Below, in pieces: positions 24,936 through 37,135 of a DNA stretch of 64,000 bases (the first letter of the stretch is position 1; each line of letters starts with the position of its first letter). The stretch is from Paramecium tetraurelia (taxonomy: Eukaryota; Ciliophora; Oligohymenophorea; Peniculida; Parameciidae): NCBI RefSeq assembly GCF_000165425.1, contig NW_001799177.1, positions 248,001 through 312,000 on the forward strand. Reading direction: 5' to 3'. Position numbers and translations under genes: made by a program. The notes below the pieces were generated by a model. It saw nothing but the letters and a program-made list of their open reading frames with translations. It searched no databases and was not told the DNA's origin.

Positions 24936-26831
24936 TTAATTTAATTTTTGAAAAAAAGGATAATTCAATTTATAATTCCATTCCGTCCTCCCTTGTGTAT
25001 ATTCAAATAATGTGTATCTTTATTATCTTCCTTACTCTTTAAATTCATCAAAAATTGATGCTAAATTACAGAGGTTTTTGATAAAAGTCTCTATTATCCA
25101 TATGTTAAAATTGAAAAAATCATTTTTCACAATTAATTGAATTTCTCTTAACTCAGACTATCTTTTTCTGTGTCTTTCAATATTTTTCGTTCTAAATTAA
25201 TAATTTGAATATTGTAGATTGTTATTCTACAATTATATTAGACATAGTTTAATTATTTTAATCAGTTCATTCAGATTTTTCTGTCACAATGAAGATAGTT
25301 CTTGGATCATTCAAACCTTAAGGAATTTTAGAATATTTAATTTATTAAATTAAAATAATTATCTAAATTAATGAATTTATATATAACAAGGATAAGAATT
25401 AGATACCATTTCAAAAGTGAACTAATTAAAACAAAAATATTAATATGGATATGTATGTGCCTGTTAATGATTGCAGATTTCAGTTAAATTTATTTCAATT
25501 ATTGAATATATTTTATTACTAAAATGTAATAGACTTTGCCCATAGAATAATTATCATAATTGCTTGAATCTGCATTCTGCCTTTTTTACTTTCCAGAATA
25601 TTCTTAATACAGTCTTATCAAAGTTATTTTACTCTCAAAGAATTAATTACAGATAAAGGTTATTCTTAATCAAGATAAATTGAATAAAGTTTTAAATAAA
25701 AAAACCAATAATCGATAAAAATAATTTACAAACTAAAAAATTTTAATTCATGTAAAATAATAATAACTCAAACAATAATATAAAATTAATCCAAAATGTA
25801 AATTTTGCCGAATTCATATAACAAGAGAATTGGATTAGAATTACAATATTTGAAAGAAATCAACAATTAAAAGATACTCCTCTAGAAATAGATAAAATGA
25901 TGTTAATATAAATAATTCTAACATTACAAAGAATAAATATATATCAAAAATAATATTGTTTGCAGTCTAAAGTAGAACAATAAAGTTTACAAAACTTTAT
26001 CAGTTTTTATTATCAATAATAGTAAATCAATAAAAAGAGATCCTGAGAAAATATTAGGATCGCATTATTTAATCCAAAACTCAATTTAAATGAACATTTT
26101 GTTGCAAAGTTCAAAAATGTTTACCTCTTTATATTTTCTGAGAACTATTGAAATTAATCAAATTGGCAAAAAAAGATAAAAATATTTATAGATTTTAACA
26201 ATAAATTTATTGATAATTTGATTAAATTTCTTGTTATTTAGAATAAATCTCATAAGATAAATACTTGAATAGTCTATATATATCTTTCCAAACCTTATTA
26301 GCTAATATTTGAGAGAATTATTGGATAGTTTTACAGATTCAATATTATCAATTCTTAATTACTGAATTAAATATCATATTAAATAAATCAAGAGTGTAAA
26401 GAAATTTATTATTTGATAAAGGATCATCAGTAATTTAACCAAAAAACAACATATTGTAGAGAATACAGATTTTTTGTTTGCTATAAGGACAAAAGAATAA
26501 ATATTGATTGTCAATAAATTGATTACATTATTAAGGCTTGAAATAAAATTTCATAAGAAATCTTTTGAATCTATTCAATTACTTCATAAGAATTGGTTAT
26601 TAGAATTGAAACATCTAACAATCTTAGAAAATAGTTAAGGAGATTAAATCACTACTAAAATCAAATATAATTTAAGTATTGGTATTTCTTTATTAAATAA
26701 ATAGATAGCAGAATCTGGGATCGATACTTTAGTCCTTATAACACAAATAAACAAATAAAATCGACAGTAATTATATTTTTTCAATTTAAATCATTGTATA
26801 GATTAGTATTTATTATATAAATAAAATAAAA
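24936..26831. other. Long gene-poor stretch with possible gene relics
   Basis: Nearly 1.9 kb without a gene I can assemble, unusual for this compact sequence. Two parts look partly coding. On the minus strand, 25048-25245 contains an open piece (LERKILKDTEKDSLSQEKF) with no intact start. On the plus strand, about 26330-26820 contains long pieces (NKSRV, a 26-base candidate intron, then IISNLTKKQHIVENTDFLF ... SIGISLLNKQIAESGID) that read well but have TGA upstream. Either a fast-evolving gene or decayed copies. The rest is A/T noise. Confidence 0.5.
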
Positions 26832-27314
26832 ATGCAAAATAATTAATAGGCAGCTACAGAGGAATAATCAAAAAATTAAGAAGTAAAATAAGAAACAAAA
26901 CTATGTCCATTATGCCAAACTTTCTTTGGAAGTGCAAAAACTAATTTTTATTGTTCGAAATGCTATAAGTATGTTCGTTGAATATTGTAGAACTATTTAA
27001 TAAACAAATAATGAGCAATAACCCTAGCAATAATAACAATAATAAATACAAGAGGATAAAGCATAACCAAATTAAGAAGTGAATGTTCAGGTACAAAAGT
27101 GATTTAAAATTTACAGCAAGATCCTTCAAAATGTTATGTATGTAAGAGAAAGTTAGGAATATCAGGCATTTAATGTAAATGCAAAATCGTTTTTTGCAAC
27201 AAACATAGATTGCCTGAGGACCATAATTGTACTTTTGATCATGCAGAAAAAGCAAGACAATTACTTATTAAAAACAATCCATTAGTCGATCACAAAAAGC
27301 TTGAAGAATTGTGA
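26832..27314 (+). CDS. A20/AN1-type zinc-finger protein, 144 aa
   Basis: Three exons (26832-26968, 26991-27090, 27117-27314) give exactly 145 codons. The N-terminal A20 finger reads [20 protein letters not shown] with the CY that follows. A Gln/Asn-rich linker leads to the C-terminal AN1 finger: [17 protein letters not shown], then [17 protein letters not shown]. Spacing and order are those of the ZFAND5/6 and plant SAP stress-associated proteins, which bind ubiquitin and proteasome-linked partners. Length is typical of the family. Confidence in the family is high; the exact partner is unknown. Confidence 0.93.
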
Positions 27315-27718
27315 AATTTATAATCATAAATTATTTTTAACAACATTCATATAATAAATGGAATTTTTAGTTTATTAATTAATTCTTATAGTTTTCTCTG
27401 ACATTTAAACATGGCTCAAATGTCTAATATAAAAAATACTTTATTTTATTTTATTTGTAATTGATTTCGATTTTAAATTCAACTATTATTTTATTTTCGT
27501 ATTCTTCCAATACTTGAATTAGATTTCAATCAATTTATGTAAAGATTTGAAAATTAATGACTGATAATTTATTTTTAGCCATAAGTATAATTCTTGATTC
27601 TTAATAATATTAATATTAATTTAATATAATGGGCATTTCAGTACCTTTTGAATTAATTACTTATATTCATTAAAACTTATCTATAGAAATAGTTTGCTCC
27701 AACTAATGATCATAAAGA
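27315..27718. other. Intergenic, AT-rich, upstream of tRNA-Pro
   Basis: Four hundred bases between the AN1 gene and the tRNA. No open frame of interest and no second tRNA fold found. Confidence 0.6.
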
Positions 27719-27789
27719 GGCTTTCTAGTATATCGGTAGTACGCTTGCTTTGGGTGCAAGTAGGTCGGGTTCAACTCCCGAGAGAGCCC
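27719..27789 (+). tRNA. tRNA-Pro (anticodon TGG)
   Basis: A complete cloverleaf of 71 bases. The acceptor stem GGCTTTC pairs with GAGAGCC (one G-T wobble). A short D arm with GTA/TAC is followed by the anticodon stem CTTGC/GCAAG around loop TTTGGGT, anticodon TGG at 27751-27753. The T stem TCGGG/CCCGA encloses TTCAACT. The discriminator is C. Internal A-box (27726-27742) and B-box (GGTTCAACTCC) elements are evident. No intron, no encoded CCA. Confidence 0.95.
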
Positions 27790-27791
27790 AC

Positions 27792-27797
27792 TTTTTT
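27792..27797 (+). terminator. RNA polymerase III terminator
   Basis: A run of six T residues starting two bases after the tRNA 3' end, the normal termination signal for RNA polymerase III. Confidence 0.85.
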
Positions 27798-28618
27798 ACG
27801 TTTTATTTGCAGAGACACTGAGTTTGAAATCTCTGAATCATTAAATATATTAATATTATGATAGTTAGGACATTGTATATAAATTGATAAAGAAAAAATA
27901 ATATTAATTAATATAATTTAAATAGAATTAAATGCAATAATAAACTTTGAAATTATCAAATGCTTGAGTGAATCTTCCACTACTTTTCATATAATATCTA
28001 AATTTTTGTATAATTCATTTATAAGAATTTAGCCTTGATTTTCTTCGATAAAACTAGAGACATCAGCAAAATCAATTTAATAAAAAAGAAGATTCAAAAC
28101 GAATCATGATTTAATTAATATCTAATTTCTAGATAGATTCAAAACAAAATGTAAATGTAAGAAATAATATCACTACAGGAATTAGTCAATCAGAAGCTAT
28201 GATACAATGTAGAAGCCAAATATGGTAATATCTCAAAAAACTGGAGATGTGAAAATATAGGAAAATATTATGAAATGAACCATTGATAGTTATCAAAGTA
28301 ATTATAACTATGAAACTTTACATTATGTTTGGCATCAAACAATAAAAATATAAAGTTAAGTATTAGGAATTAAAATCAAAATATAGTAAGAATACCTTAG
28401 TATAATCAATTAGATCATTCTACTAAAAGGCAAGGAATTATTGATTAATTTAATGATTCAAAATTTTTGAATAATACAATTATGCTATATATTAAGTTTA
28501 TATAAAGAATTGGAATAACTATCATATATATACAATCAGATAACTCTTAAACTGTTGCTCTGAAATTCAGTCTTCAGCTAAATTCTATTGATTTAAATAT
28601 TATAAATATATAAAAATA
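27798..28618. other. Intergenic with a possible broken reading frame
   Basis: About 820 bases. Between 28150 and 28330 on the plus strand, pieces such as NVEAKYGNISKNWRCENIGK look protein-like, but TGA codons lie on both sides in that frame, and candidate introns do not reconnect them. This may be a decayed exon or chance. The remainder is A/T noise. Confidence 0.4.
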
Positions 28619-29356
28619 ATGGGAGTGGCATAAACATGTATGAAAGAAAAGAACTCTACTCCCCAAATTGAATATAGTGTTCCTATGATATTTAAAAGAA
28701 AGCCATAAGGCAAAAAGCCTCGTAAATAGAATATATTAATCCCTCCTTTATCATAGTTGGGAGAAAATGAAGAATCATTAGAATAACTCGAGCTGACGTT
28801 ATAAGAAACAAACATCAATTTTAGCATTCATAAAACTGCAACTTTTAATAGTAGTAGTGCTAATCGTTAATCCATAAAGATAAATCCAAGCCTGAATTTC
28901 TCTCTTAATACAACAACCCCAAATTCCGTAATGTAATCGATGCTTCCTAATTCATCTTTTTAAGAGACCAATTAAAACAATCAAGAACCTATCTAATAGA
29001 AGTAACAATAGCACAAGGAATCTCTATTTAAGATGAGATCAGAGGCAAGGAATGATAGACGAGACAATTTTGCTAGAAGTTTGAGTAACAATTCGAGAGC
29101 CCAACGAGCTTAGAAAGACAATGATGAATCTTCCATTTCATAAAGAAAAGATTCAGAGACCAATACTAAAAAAAGTATATTGAAAAATAAATCACCAATC
29201 CAAGCAAATTAATTAAAAAGAGGTATAAGTCTTAAATAGTAATAACCGCCATTAAATTTCGATGACACATAATCATAAAAAACATCCAAAAGTTAAAAAA
29301 GAGTAAAATTCGATCCAAAAATTTTCAGACCTAAGAATACTCATTTTTTGTAATGA
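28619..29356 (+). CDS. Putative myristoylated PP1-docking protein (B), 245 aa
   Basis: A single exon of exactly 246 codons. The N-terminus MGVAQTCMKEK has Gly2 and Cys7, a plausible myristoylation/palmitoylation signal. The rest is Ser/Asn/Gln-rich and apparently disordered. Residues 186-189 read SILK in the context KKSILKNKSP, very like the SILK region of PP1 inhibitor-2, and residues 228-231 read RVKF (SQKRVKFDPK). The order and spacing (about 40 residues) match the other candidate at 12620-13162 (about 30 residues). Outside these motifs the two share little obvious similarity. I infer a membrane-associated protein phosphatase 1 regulator. Confidence 0.75.
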
Positions 29357-29620
29357 ATTTAATATCTTATTATCTTTTATAAATCAAATTTTATGTAAAA
29401 AATTAAATCCACAATTCTGACATAAATACAATAAATGAGATTCTTGTTATCAACAAATCTTCCTCCTTTTTTCATACTCATTCAATTATTATTTTTTTCC
29501 AATTCAGAATGCCATAATAATCTATGTTGACTTTCCTTTGAGTCTTATAAAAATCAAATAATAAGAACCTTGAATAAAATTATCAAAACATATTTATAAT
29601 GATGATTATTTATTAAATTA

Positions 29621-30442
29621 ATGTAGAGAATATTACCCTATGCATTTCATGGATTAGATTATTTATATGAGCCACAACTGGCAAGATTCTATAATCTAAT
29701 CCCTGCATTTTATACTTAAAAACTCGGAGAAGGATTTTTGAATCAAACAACTTAAGTCTATTCATCATTATTACAATCTATTGCAGAATAAGACAAAGAG
29801 TTTTTAAAATAAATTCTAGAGCCAAAGTTATACCATGCCACATCCCATTGTATGGATTTGTTAGAGCAAAAACAGCTAAAGCTATAATATGTCGAATAGG
29901 ATCAATTAGAAAATGAAGATAAGTAAGATCAAGAAGAAGAGGAAGAAACTTAATAGCCTTAATAGTAGTTTAGTTTCTTTTCAAAAAAGATTTAAAAGAA
30001 TTAGTAATGATTTTCTCATATTAATTAGAAGCAATAGTTCACCTTATCACATTTATTAAGAAAAAGATTATAAATGCAATATCGATGTTAGAGGGGTCTT
30101 TGGAGTGAAAATTAATAGAATTGAAAACTAGAATACTCGATTTTTTTAGATTCCTGCTTTTCCTGTCACTCCAAGGTATTTATATTTATTTTAAATAGGA
30201 ATTATTTTGTTAATATTAAAAATCCATTCGGTCTTTATGAAAACTAAATTATAGTTGCTAATATATTAATCCACACAAGTAAGAAATTAATTGCAGTTGA
30301 TGAGTAAGGAAAAGTAGTTCATGGCAATTCTGATAACAATTAATTTTAATATCATAAATTAAGATTAGAATCTTATGTACCAAATTTTAATTGGGTAATC
30401 ACTGATATAGATGATTATCTCAAAGGAAATCCTTATTTTTGA
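29621..30442 (+). CDS. Tim44-like-domain mitochondrial protein (mL45-like)
   Basis: Exons 29621-30003, 30029-30175 and 30199-30442 total 258 codons, 257 residues. The N-terminus (MQRILPYAFHGLDYLYEPQL) is poor in acids early and could direct the protein to mitochondria. An acidic Glu/Gln linker sits mid-protein (EDKQDQEEEEE). The C-terminal part, DVRGVFGVKI ... FVNIKNPF ... KLRLESYVPNFNWVITDID, has the strand pattern of Tim44-like folds found in TIM44, MBA1 and ribosomal mL45. The family call is by pattern and moderately secure; whether import or ribosomal is open. Confidence 0.6.
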
Positions 30443-30852
30443 GCATTTATTTTAAGCAATATATTTATTTGATTATTTCATTATATCAATAGAAGTTATT
30501 CTTTAATAAATAATTACTCTTTATTCCTATATTCATACTCATATAGGTTAAGACTAATTAAATTAAATTGTTTAGATATTAAAATATTTATATTTGAATT
30601 TTGATCTTCTTTAATTCTCAAAAATCTTTTGATTAAATTTAATAAACCTACATTATTTTAAGCTTTCAATTCCTACTAAATGTATTTAAGGTTCTATTAA
30701 AATATCGTTATTAGCCGAAAGATTATAAAAGATATCAAAAGCTAATTTCCATGAGATGCTATTAAAATTCACGGTTTTAAGATTTTATATAGTCTAGTTT
30801 TACTTTATAAAGTTGACCTAAATTATTATATTTATTTTACAAAAATTAATTA
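30443..30852. other. Intergenic, AT-rich
   Basis: Four hundred bases between two plus-strand genes. I see no gene. A slightly less AT-rich patch at 30690-30780 has no fold that I could name. Confidence 0.6.
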
Positions 30853-33694
30853 ATGAATGAAATAAAATAAAATGAATATTTATTAAAAAATAGAAAAGAA
30901 AAAGAATGGTTGAATAGAAAATAATTAAAATTTTTAAGAGACACAGCTGTTACGAGTGATGACTCAGGAGATGAATTTGAAAAATAAAAATAATTCGAAA
31001 TTTTTATAAAATAAAAGAAATAATTTCAATGGGAAGAAAGAAGCATTACAATTTTCAGTCTAAAATTTGGTAAAGTCTACTCCGAAGTCATATGTCTCAA
31101 AATTAATCATTACTTGATGTAGCTAGGCAATTTATTCAAAAAAATAAAAAAAAACTTAACTCCTTTACCACCTTATATTATTACGCCTGACGGATCAATT
31201 AAAATGATTTGGGATTTATTGTGTTTATCATTCGTGATTTATGAAATGATTAGTATTCCATTTTAAATAAGTTTTGAAATTGAAATTAGTAAGGAAATCT
31301 CGATGACCTCTTTAGTAGTTTTTGCTTTGGATATTCTCTTGAATTTTAACACTGGAGTTTATTTGGATGGTATATTATCGATGAAAAGAGAGAAAATAAT
31401 AAGGAATTACCTATCATTTTGGTTTTGGATTGATTTAATTTCAACCTTTCCATATGACATAATTATAGATGAATCAGAATCATTGATACAAAGTGCTAAA
31501 TTACTAAGGTTATTTAAATTTTTGAAATTTATCCATATATTAAAACTTCTAAGATTGGCTAAATTAAAAAAGATTATTGACTTATTAGATGAGGTTATTT
31601 AAAATATAAGGATACTTGGTATAGTAATAACCTTTTGTAAACTATTTGTCTTTGTCTTGTTCTTAGCACATGTACTTGGATGCATATTTCATTATGCCTC
31701 AAGAGAGGAATCAAATTCATGGCTAGGAGATAATGAAAATGCTGATTGGTAAATAAGATATATATATTCCTTATATTGGGGTATCGCCACTATGACTACC
31801 GTCGGTTATGGAGATATCAGTCCGACGACTACAACAGAGAGAGGATTAGGAATTATTTTATTGCTAGTCGCTTGTGGAGGATTTGCATTTACTATGAATT
31901 CAATTGGTTTCGCATTATCCTCTTTGGAAGAGAGGACAAATGTTAGAAAATCAAAGGTTAATGTTCTGAATAAATATATGAAATAAGCAAATATACCTGA
32001 TGGTTTATAAAACAAGGTTAGAAAATACTTAGAATATGTGTGGGATAGTCATTAAATTTTATTAAATGATATTACTAGTTTACTTTCATTGGAATTATGT
32101 AAGGATATTTTGGAGTAGGTGAATGGCAAATTATTTGGACATATCGATATATTCTGGTAGTTTCATTCATAAAAATTTTTGGTTGAAGGAATCATACCAA
32201 TTTTAGAGGATAAATTATATTTACCAGAGGAAGTCATTTTTAATGAAATTCCTTCTACAAATTATGATTTATACTTAATTCAAAAAGGAGAAGCCAGCAT
32301 TTATTTTATGAAAACAAATATTGTAATTGATAATAAAACTAAATATGATTACTTTGGGGAAATTAGTTTCTTTACAAATTAAGTAAGATCAGCTAGTGCT
32401 CAAAGTAAATAATTTTCTCACATTTTTATCTTAAATCAAAGTAAATACTTAGAGATTGCAAAAATTTATCCAAGAGATTTATAACAATATTTTAATATTC
32501 GAAATTCTATTTTATTTGAAAAGGATTATAGTTTTTTATAAGTAAGGTGTTATGTTTGCTAAATGGATGATCATATTGCTAAGGAATGCCCAGTATTACA
32601 TTTTTAAGTGTAATTATTCTAACTATAATAGTAATGCTCCTCATTTTTTATCATTTTTACATCAATATTATAGAGTATATTAGGCTTCCTATATCAGGAA
32701 AGATAGAATCGACTTTAATGCAAGATCCTCTTCATACTAAATCCAATAATCCTAAAGAAGATTCTTATAAATAAATTCCAGAAGACAAACTTAAGTTAAT
32801 TCTAAAGGACCCAGAAATTCATTTTTTGTGGATTACTACGACGTTGATTTTGAAGATTTATATAAAAATGACAAACAACCATCAAGACTGATGGCAACTC
32901 TCAAAAACACTTATTTTAATAATAAAAACAAAAAAAAATTTGATTTGTTAAATATGAATATTGATTCTCCCTTGAGTTCCAAAAGATCAATAGGAGCAAT
33001 CACATAAAGAATTATGATTGAAGAGCAACAAATAGATCAAATAGCATCTGATAGATTTAATGACCTTTTAGATTAATTAAATACAATTAAATAGAAAAAA
33101 AGATCATTTACACATATTCATTTTACATTATTACCTGATTTTGAGAAAATATAAATTTACAACAACTTTAGTTAATGGTACAACATTGAAAATGTATTGG
33201 AAAGGTACAAGATAGTTTAACAAAAAGGTCTAATGTCTTAAATACCTCATAAATACACTCGATTTGGATTAGAGGAGTTTATATCTTATCAATAATATTA
33301 TTGTTTTTATCTAAAGAAAAGTGATATATACAGATATTACACAAAATGTCATAAGAATTAAGGGGATGTCTATTATGGATTTGAGAATGGGAGAATATTT
33401 AACTTAAATAGAGTAGAGAAGAAGAGAAGTAAATATATAAAAGTTGATAAAGTATTGTTTAATCTAAAAATTAGTTTAGGAGGCAGGATTTTGTAAAACA
33501 ACAGAAATCAAATGTCTGATGAAAAGTTAGATCTTGTAGAGTGTCTTGTATAATTTTTGTTTCAATCTATAAAGAATTTTGAAAAATAATACTTTTTCAT
33601 TTAAATTAATTTATATCCTCTAATTTTCATTGTCATTCAAATAGATAATGAAATAACCATGAGAACCAAGGGACATAATGAGTAAGAATATTGA
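30853..33694 (+). CDS. Voltage-gated K+ channel with cyclic-nucleotide-binding fold and CCHC zinc knuckle, 939 aa
   Basis: Two exons (30853-32609 and 32632-33694) around a 22-base intron give exactly 940 codons. Six transmembrane helices are visible; S4 carries the repeated basic pattern LLRLFKFLKFIHILKLLRL. The pore has TTVGYGD at residues 315-321, the K+ selectivity filter. A C-linker (KSKVNVLNKYMKQANIP) leads to a CNBD-like region (LIQKGEASIYF ... YFGEISFF) in which the usual phosphate-binding RxA is replaced by VRSAS, so ligand binding is uncertain. Residues 566-579 (CYVCQMDDHIAKEC) form a CCHC zinc knuckle. A long cytoplasmic tail of about 350 unrecognised residues follows, translated from the second exon. 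Confidence 0.9.
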
Positions 33695-33734
33695 AATTAA
33701 ATGAATAGAGCACAAAAATATTAAGTTTGTTAAT

Positions 33735-34636
33735 TCATTCGTCCTAAATTAGCTGATATTATTCATCAAAATAAAACCTAAAGTTTTTCTCTCTTCTGAT
33801 GATTTTTTCTTATTCATTTGATCCGTCAGAATAAACAGAAGGATCTTTTTGATTTATTTGTTAAATTTAATTGAATTAATTCTCCTCATCTGACTCATCA
33901 CTATTAGAACCATCATCATCACTAGATTCAACTTTTTTAGCCTTTTGTTTTTTTGATTATTCTATTTTTTTCTATTAAACTTTCTATTGCTGTTGTATTT
34001 AAACCTTTTTTTTGTTCTTTTTAGTATTATCTTCTTCTTCACTTTCATCACTATTATCATCCTCATCATCCTCATTATCATCATTATCATTATCCTCCCA
34101 TAATTATTCATCTTCTTCATCAATATAATCTTTTTTGTATTGAACTATGACTTATTCTCCAGATTCTGAATCAATAAACTTTTTATTATGTCTATCCCAT
34201 GTTATTTCACCTATTAATATTTAAAGAATTTTACCTTTTTCAATTTTTCTAAGGACAGTTCTTTTTGATCTCTCTCTTAAGCATTTTAGTGTTTCATCCA
34301 TTTCTTCGCCACTTGAACTGTCATCATTTATTTCAATAGGTTCTGTGCATTTAGAGCATTGTTTCAATTCATCAGAACATGCATCACATAATCTTCTGTA
34401 TGCCTTAAAGATGTTTTTCTTCTCGCATTTATAGCATCTTGATAGATCATGGGGAGTCTTGTATTTGCCATATTTAATTTTCCATTCAATCTAAGCCTAA
34501 CACAATTCACACAATCTAATTTAATGTTATAAGTGTACCTATCTAGAGAGGCATTCTAGATCTTCTCTGTGTAGTGGTCATGAAATCTCATTTTGAATGC
34601 AACCTTGTTTTAATATTTTGGTGCTCCCTTTTTCAT
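33735..34636 (-). CDS. C9orf85-family (DUF2039) zinc-binding protein with acidic tail
   Basis: Start MKKGAPKYQNKVAFKMRFHD at 34636. The conserved domain follows: LCELCQAQIEWKIKYGKYK, RCYKCEKKNIFKAYRRLCDA with a final CSKC, the series of CxxC pairs typical of C9orf85/DUF2039. Beyond it, the protein adds a Lys-rich then Asp/Ser-rich extension (SSDDDGSNSDESDEEN) not seen in the short human protein. Introns of 23 and 24 bases give 285 codons. The family is widespread in eukaryotes but poorly characterised; nucleic-acid binding is a guess. Its start lies only 20 bases from the start of the divergent neighbour. Confidence 0.85.
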
Positions 34637-34656
34637 TAATTAAATTGTTTATTTTT

Positions 34657-35299
34657 ATGAATACTAAAATAGATATCCCTTAATTTATGAAAGATTAGTT
34701 ACGCAAGGAAACAATTAGTCCTGAACCAGAAAAATAAAAATCATTAAATTTTCATAGAAGATTTACAAGTTCACAGATTGAAAGTGCTGGAAAAAATCAA
34801 ATATCCTCTAAGCATTTGACTAATAAAATTTCAAGTATGACACTTTGAATCAATAGTAGTGCAAGGTTTATAGCAATTGCTTAAGGTGGCTCCACAGAAC
34901 AAAGTGCTTCAACCTAAAGTTTACTCATAGATGCTTATTCACGAGAGCTTTTCTTAATAATACTTAAAAGACTTGAGTGCAGCCTACACTCCCAACCAAT
35001 AAGCAACCCTTCAGAACAACTTCTTTAAGAAAGCATCATTGTCATAAAATTCAACAATGACGAGCAGCATAAAACCGAGAATGAAGAGTGCTAACAAGGA
35101 AACCATCAAGAGGAAATCGCAAAATGAAACTACGTAGTTGTTATCAACTAGAGAGAGGGATAGATAAACTATTGTTTAGTTATAGGAGATAGTGCAAAGG
35201 ACGAATTCATTGTTGTAGCAATATCAGAATGAAATTTGTAGACATATCAAAGAAAAGGAGGATTTAGTCAATATCATCCAACAATTGCAAAGGCTCTGA
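34657..35299 (+). CDS. Small basic coiled-coil protein, 206 aa
   Basis: Two exons (34657-34834 and 34857-35299) around a 22-base intron give exactly 207 codons. The protein is Ser/Gln/Lys-rich with a disordered first half (KDLSAAYTPNQQATLQNN) and a C-terminal coiled coil (LLSTRERDRQTIVQLQEIVQ). No domain recognised. It may belong to the many ciliary or basal-body coiled-coil proteins of ciliates; that is only inferred from composition. Confidence 0.75.
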
Positions 35300-35573
35300 G
35301 TTTTTTTTCAATATTGTTTTAATCGCTTGTGTTTTTAACGTTTAATTTTTAAATTTGACTTCTTTATACTTAACAAATATATACTTTCAACCAAATGTTC
35401 GTTTAAATTAACTGATTCAAAATAGATTACTAATAAAATCTGAGATTATTTTTCATCAATAATCAGATTTATATAAATAATGTTATTTTTGTTGATTTTA
35501 AGATTGATATGAGTGTATTTAATATTTATAAATTATAAGAATATACATATTTAATTTGTTTTTTGATAATGTT

Positions 35574-37062
35574 TCAAGATTGTTTAACTTGTTCAGATTC
35601 AAATCTTCTGAATTTGGTCTTGAAAAAGAAAATGATGTATAAATAAAATGGACCCAGTATAATTAGAATTACCCAAAGCCCGCAATCATGAAATACCTCT
35701 AGAAAAAGAATGTAATTCAAAATGAAGCCGAGAAGCTAGTAATCAAAATAAATAGTACATTTGAAACTTACATCATTACTGTAGTTAAGACCAATTCAAA
35801 ACAAGGGAACATTTTCTCAACGTAGCATTGGATAGCTAATGGCAGAAATGAATTCAAACCAAAACCAATGGCTCCTGAAAATATGATTATCCAAGTATCA
35901 TTGACTACATCTATCAGCAGGACTTTGACCAGGATTCCAAGCATTCCAATGGTCATGAAAGCCTTGTTGAGGATATCATAATGAGGCTTGACGTTCAATT
36001 TTAATTGATAATCAATATATAAACTTGCAATAGTTCCCCCGATGGTACCTGTAGCACAATAGACGATACTCACATATCCAATTTCCTTCTGAGAATAGCC
36101 AAATGGTTCTAATAGAATAGCAACAACGACCATGTAGGCCCAAGCAGCCCCGATAAACATGGACATTGAAAATAAATCCAAAATAGATTCAAGATTCCTA
36201 AAAGCCCTTCTGAATGATTTCATTATAAGCATTTTTTCTGAGGCCAAAATAATTTACATAAATATTTACAGCTGAAAAAGAAGGAGGAGAAGGTGGCTTA
36301 TTTTTGATCATTAATAAACACATGACAAATGCAACAGTGTTCATTATAGAGTAGAGCAGATTCATAAAATCTACTTCCTTTATGATTTCATCTTGCTAAT
36401 TCAAAAGTTTTTCGAAAGTGATGGAAGAATAGAAAATTGAAAAGTTTAATCCTAACAAATTCAGGAAACTTCCCAAACAAGTTGATACAGTTCTCTCATG
36501 AACCGGAAACCATCTGTCTGAAATATCTATTTCATTTAATAAAGAGGATCAATTACATGCCGGAGCTGCCAAAATGAATATTTAACCTATTCCTATCAAA
36601 ACGAATCCTATCATCGCTATTATGTAGTTTTAATGAGCCAGATATATAGTCCATTGTCCTTATATATAAGTATTATTTGACTACCCGATGATGTTAAAAA
36701 TGCAGCCAAAAACAAAGAGTAATCGAGTCTAATATCCATTGGTTTAATACTAAATGGCGCAAGTAGAAAATAGGTAATGTAATAACAAATGCTAAACCAA
36801 GCCACGCCATCCTCATCTACATCATAATAGGAGGCTGCCATTTTTAAAATAGGAGTGTATTGCACAAACCCTAAGGCATTGCAAAATCTGAACTTAAAAT
36901 TTGATTGAATACGTAAATGCACAAAATGCCAATAATACGAGCCACCTTTATTTATATACTTTATATTCTTGTTTCTTTGAATAATAGATGAAAATGAACC
37001 TCAGACGAATTATCTTTTGCTTTTAGCATTAACTCATCGAAACTTGAATTATAAACTTACAT
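35574..37062 (-). CDS. SLC49/FLVCR-like major facilitator transporter, copy 1
   Basis: Start MQVYNSSFDELMLKAKDNSS at 37062, then a 25-base intron. About twelve hydrophobic spans follow. Motifs include CNALGFVQYTPILKMAASYY, DGVAWFSICYYITYFLLAPF, a RWFPVHERTV-type loop, and in the second half AYMVVVAILLEPFGYSQKEIG with GGTIASLYIDY. These fit the SLC49 branch (FLVCR1/2, DIRC2) of MFS transporters, which move haem, choline or pyridoxine in animals. The substrate here is unknown. The last intron (23 bases) aligns with that of copy 2. The tail is short and basic (FKTKFRRFE). Confidence 0.82.
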
Positions 37063-37135
37063 TAATTATATGAATATTGCGAGATAAAATGTATATAAAT
37101 TAGATAACAATTGTTAAGAAAAACAAACATCGAAA

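Noticed and set aside
26941..27255. Long minus-strand frame rich in Leu and Ile
   Set aside because: It is the antisense of the A20/AN1 zinc-finger gene and its Gln-coding repeats.
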